A DNA stretch of 5,675 nucleotides. It comes from Candidatus Woesearchaeota archaeon. Its GTDB lineage: Archaea; Nanobdellota; Nanobdellia; Woesearchaeales; UBA10200. The DNA lies in the NCBI GenBank assembly GCA_016180275.1, contig JACPBN010000097.1:1-5675 (forward strand), written 5' to 3'. Positions 5,241 through 5,675 of this stretch are shown piece by piece; positions within the stretch are counted from its first letter, which is position 1; the number at the start of each line of letters is the position of its first letter. The notes under the pieces were generated by a model. It was not told the DNA's origin and did not search any database. It saw nothing but the letters and a program-made list of their open reading frames with translations. Made by a program: the position numbers and the translations under genes.

Positions 5241-5434
5241 CTGAGCAGCTGCCGCAGTTGGCACTCTATGTTTTAATTTATGAGTTGCTCCTCCTCTACG
5301 AATAGTTAGTAGCTATGACACTACAAGAGTTTTGCGAGCAGAGTTAGTTAGTCTGTAAGTAGATTGTCTTGCCCGTCGCAACTTAGCATGTTTTCTGGAT
5401 TTGTGCCCACTAAATTGGCGGCTGTGGCTTTTCT
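5241..5434 (-). repeat. Repeat copy E3: diverged, inverted relative to E1 and E2
   Basis: Read on the minus strand, landmarks appear in the same order and spacing as in E2. CACAAATCC (5405-5397) is followed 69 bases later by CGCAAAACTCTT (5336-5325; 70 in E2). The GTAGAGGAGG box follows 37 bases later (5299-5290; 38 in E2), and the right arm begins 35 bases after that (5264; 35 in E1 and E2). The arms pair with each other: GTGCCCACTAAATTGGCGGC (5403-5422, continuing TG) against CAGCTGCCGCAGTTGGCAC (5246-5264). The outer ends seen in E2 are not clearly conserved. Positions 5282-5300 are identical to 2-20 in E1. The sequence of the arms has diverged while pairing is kept. The rest of the 5203-5509 space holds no gene that I can support. 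Confidence 0.65.
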
Positions 5435-5479
5435 GAAAATTTTAAGATTATGAAATATAAAAATCATAATTTCGCAACT

Positions 5480-5490
5480 TTTAAATATAA
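5480..5490 (+). promoter_or_regulatory. Likely TATA box for the gene at 5510
   Basis: TTTAAATATAA is a near-consensus archaeal TATA box, centred about 25 bases before the ATG at 5510. The message would start at or next to the ATG, so it is probably leaderless; there is no Shine-Dalgarno sequence in front of the start codon. Confidence 0.55.
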
Positions 5491-5509
5491 GTAATGCTGA
5501 AGATTTAGT

Positions 5510-5675
5510 ATGGCAGAAAAAAAAGGTGTTGATAATAGTATTCCTGAGGATCTAAAGCTTATAAATAAAGGCGATGACATCGAGCTTCTTTCTTATACTG
5601 AGGCGCCAAAGCTTGAGAACAAAAAAATAATTGCAGAAAAAGAGCCAGGCAGAGTCATCATAACAAGCCATGAAG
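5510..5675 (+). CDS. Partial hypothetical protein, cut by window end
   Basis: An ATG at 5510 opens a frame that stays open to the end of the window (55 codons visible). The product begins MAEKKGVDNSIPEDLKLINK and is rich in charged residues, with no signal peptide or membrane helix in the visible part, so it looks cytoplasmic at its N-terminus. No family is recognised. A strong TATA box about 25 bases upstream supports this start. It lies about 75 bases after repeat E3 and reads away from it. Base and codon use resemble the KaiC-like operon. Confidence 0.65.
   Translation, partial: MAEKKGVDNSIPEDLKLINKGDDIELLSYTEAPKLENKKIIAEKEPGRVIITSHE

Noticed and set aside
1..5675. CRISPR array or cas genes
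   Set aside because: No set of short regularly spaced direct repeats and no cas-like protein is present.

Overview
The window is AT-rich, has short intergenic spaces, and shows archaeal signals. TATA-like boxes lie about 25-30 bases before several start codons with little or no leader. The tRNA methyltransferase is TrmJ-like, a single-domain KaiC/RAD55-type ATPase is present, and two lysine-rich proteins carry single membrane helices. Together these suggest a small-genome archaeon, perhaps a DPANN lineage such as Woesearchaeota or Pacearchaeota. That placement is inference from gene style; no phylogenetic marker is present. TAA, TGA and TAG all appear as stop codons, so the standard code fits.

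Layout from left to right: (1) 1-97, the right half of a repeat family (copy E1, cut by the window start). (2) 159-899, trmJ, apparently leaderless. (3) 900-1301, a spacer with possible structured RNA, followed by a 76-codon open stretch in frame with the next gene that has no usable start codon; its only ATG is followed at once by TGA. (4) 1302-2039, a KaiC-like ATPase, and 2040-2672, a membrane-anchored coiled-coil protein that starts on the base after the ATPase stop; these two are probably one operon. (5) 2777-4127 on the minus strand, an AbiE-type toxin-antitoxin pair (nucleotidyltransferase toxin AbiEii, winged-helix antitoxin AbiEi), overlapping by 8 bases, convergent with the ATPase operon and with its own TATA box. 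(6) 4239-4497, a complete repeat copy (E2). (7) 4534-5202, a secreted, membrane-anchored, cysteine-rich surface protein. (8) 5241-5434, a diverged repeat copy in the opposite orientation (E3). (9) 5510 to the end, the start of a charged protein of unknown family.

The most unusual feature is the repeat family. E2 is a large imperfect palindrome of about 259 bases: arms of about 60 bases around a 140-base centre, with further inverted symmetry inside. E1 matches the right part of E2 over 95 ungapped bases at about 80 percent identity. E3 keeps the spacing of the landmarks (35 bases between the GTAGAGGAGG box and the inner end of the right arm in all three copies) although most of its sequence has diverged. 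Its arm tips have changed on both sides so that they still pair. Both copies with two arms have extra A/T-rich bases at the same place in the left arm only. This looks like selection for a folded form, as single-stranded DNA or RNA. No gene for moving the element is in the window, and I cannot assign it to a known family.

The genes do not form one pathway: tRNA modification, an ATPase/membrane coiled-coil pair, a defence or plasmid-stability type toxin-antitoxin pair and a surface protein are set side by side, with repeat copies at the junctions. This is what an accessory, rearranging part of a small archaeal genome would look like.
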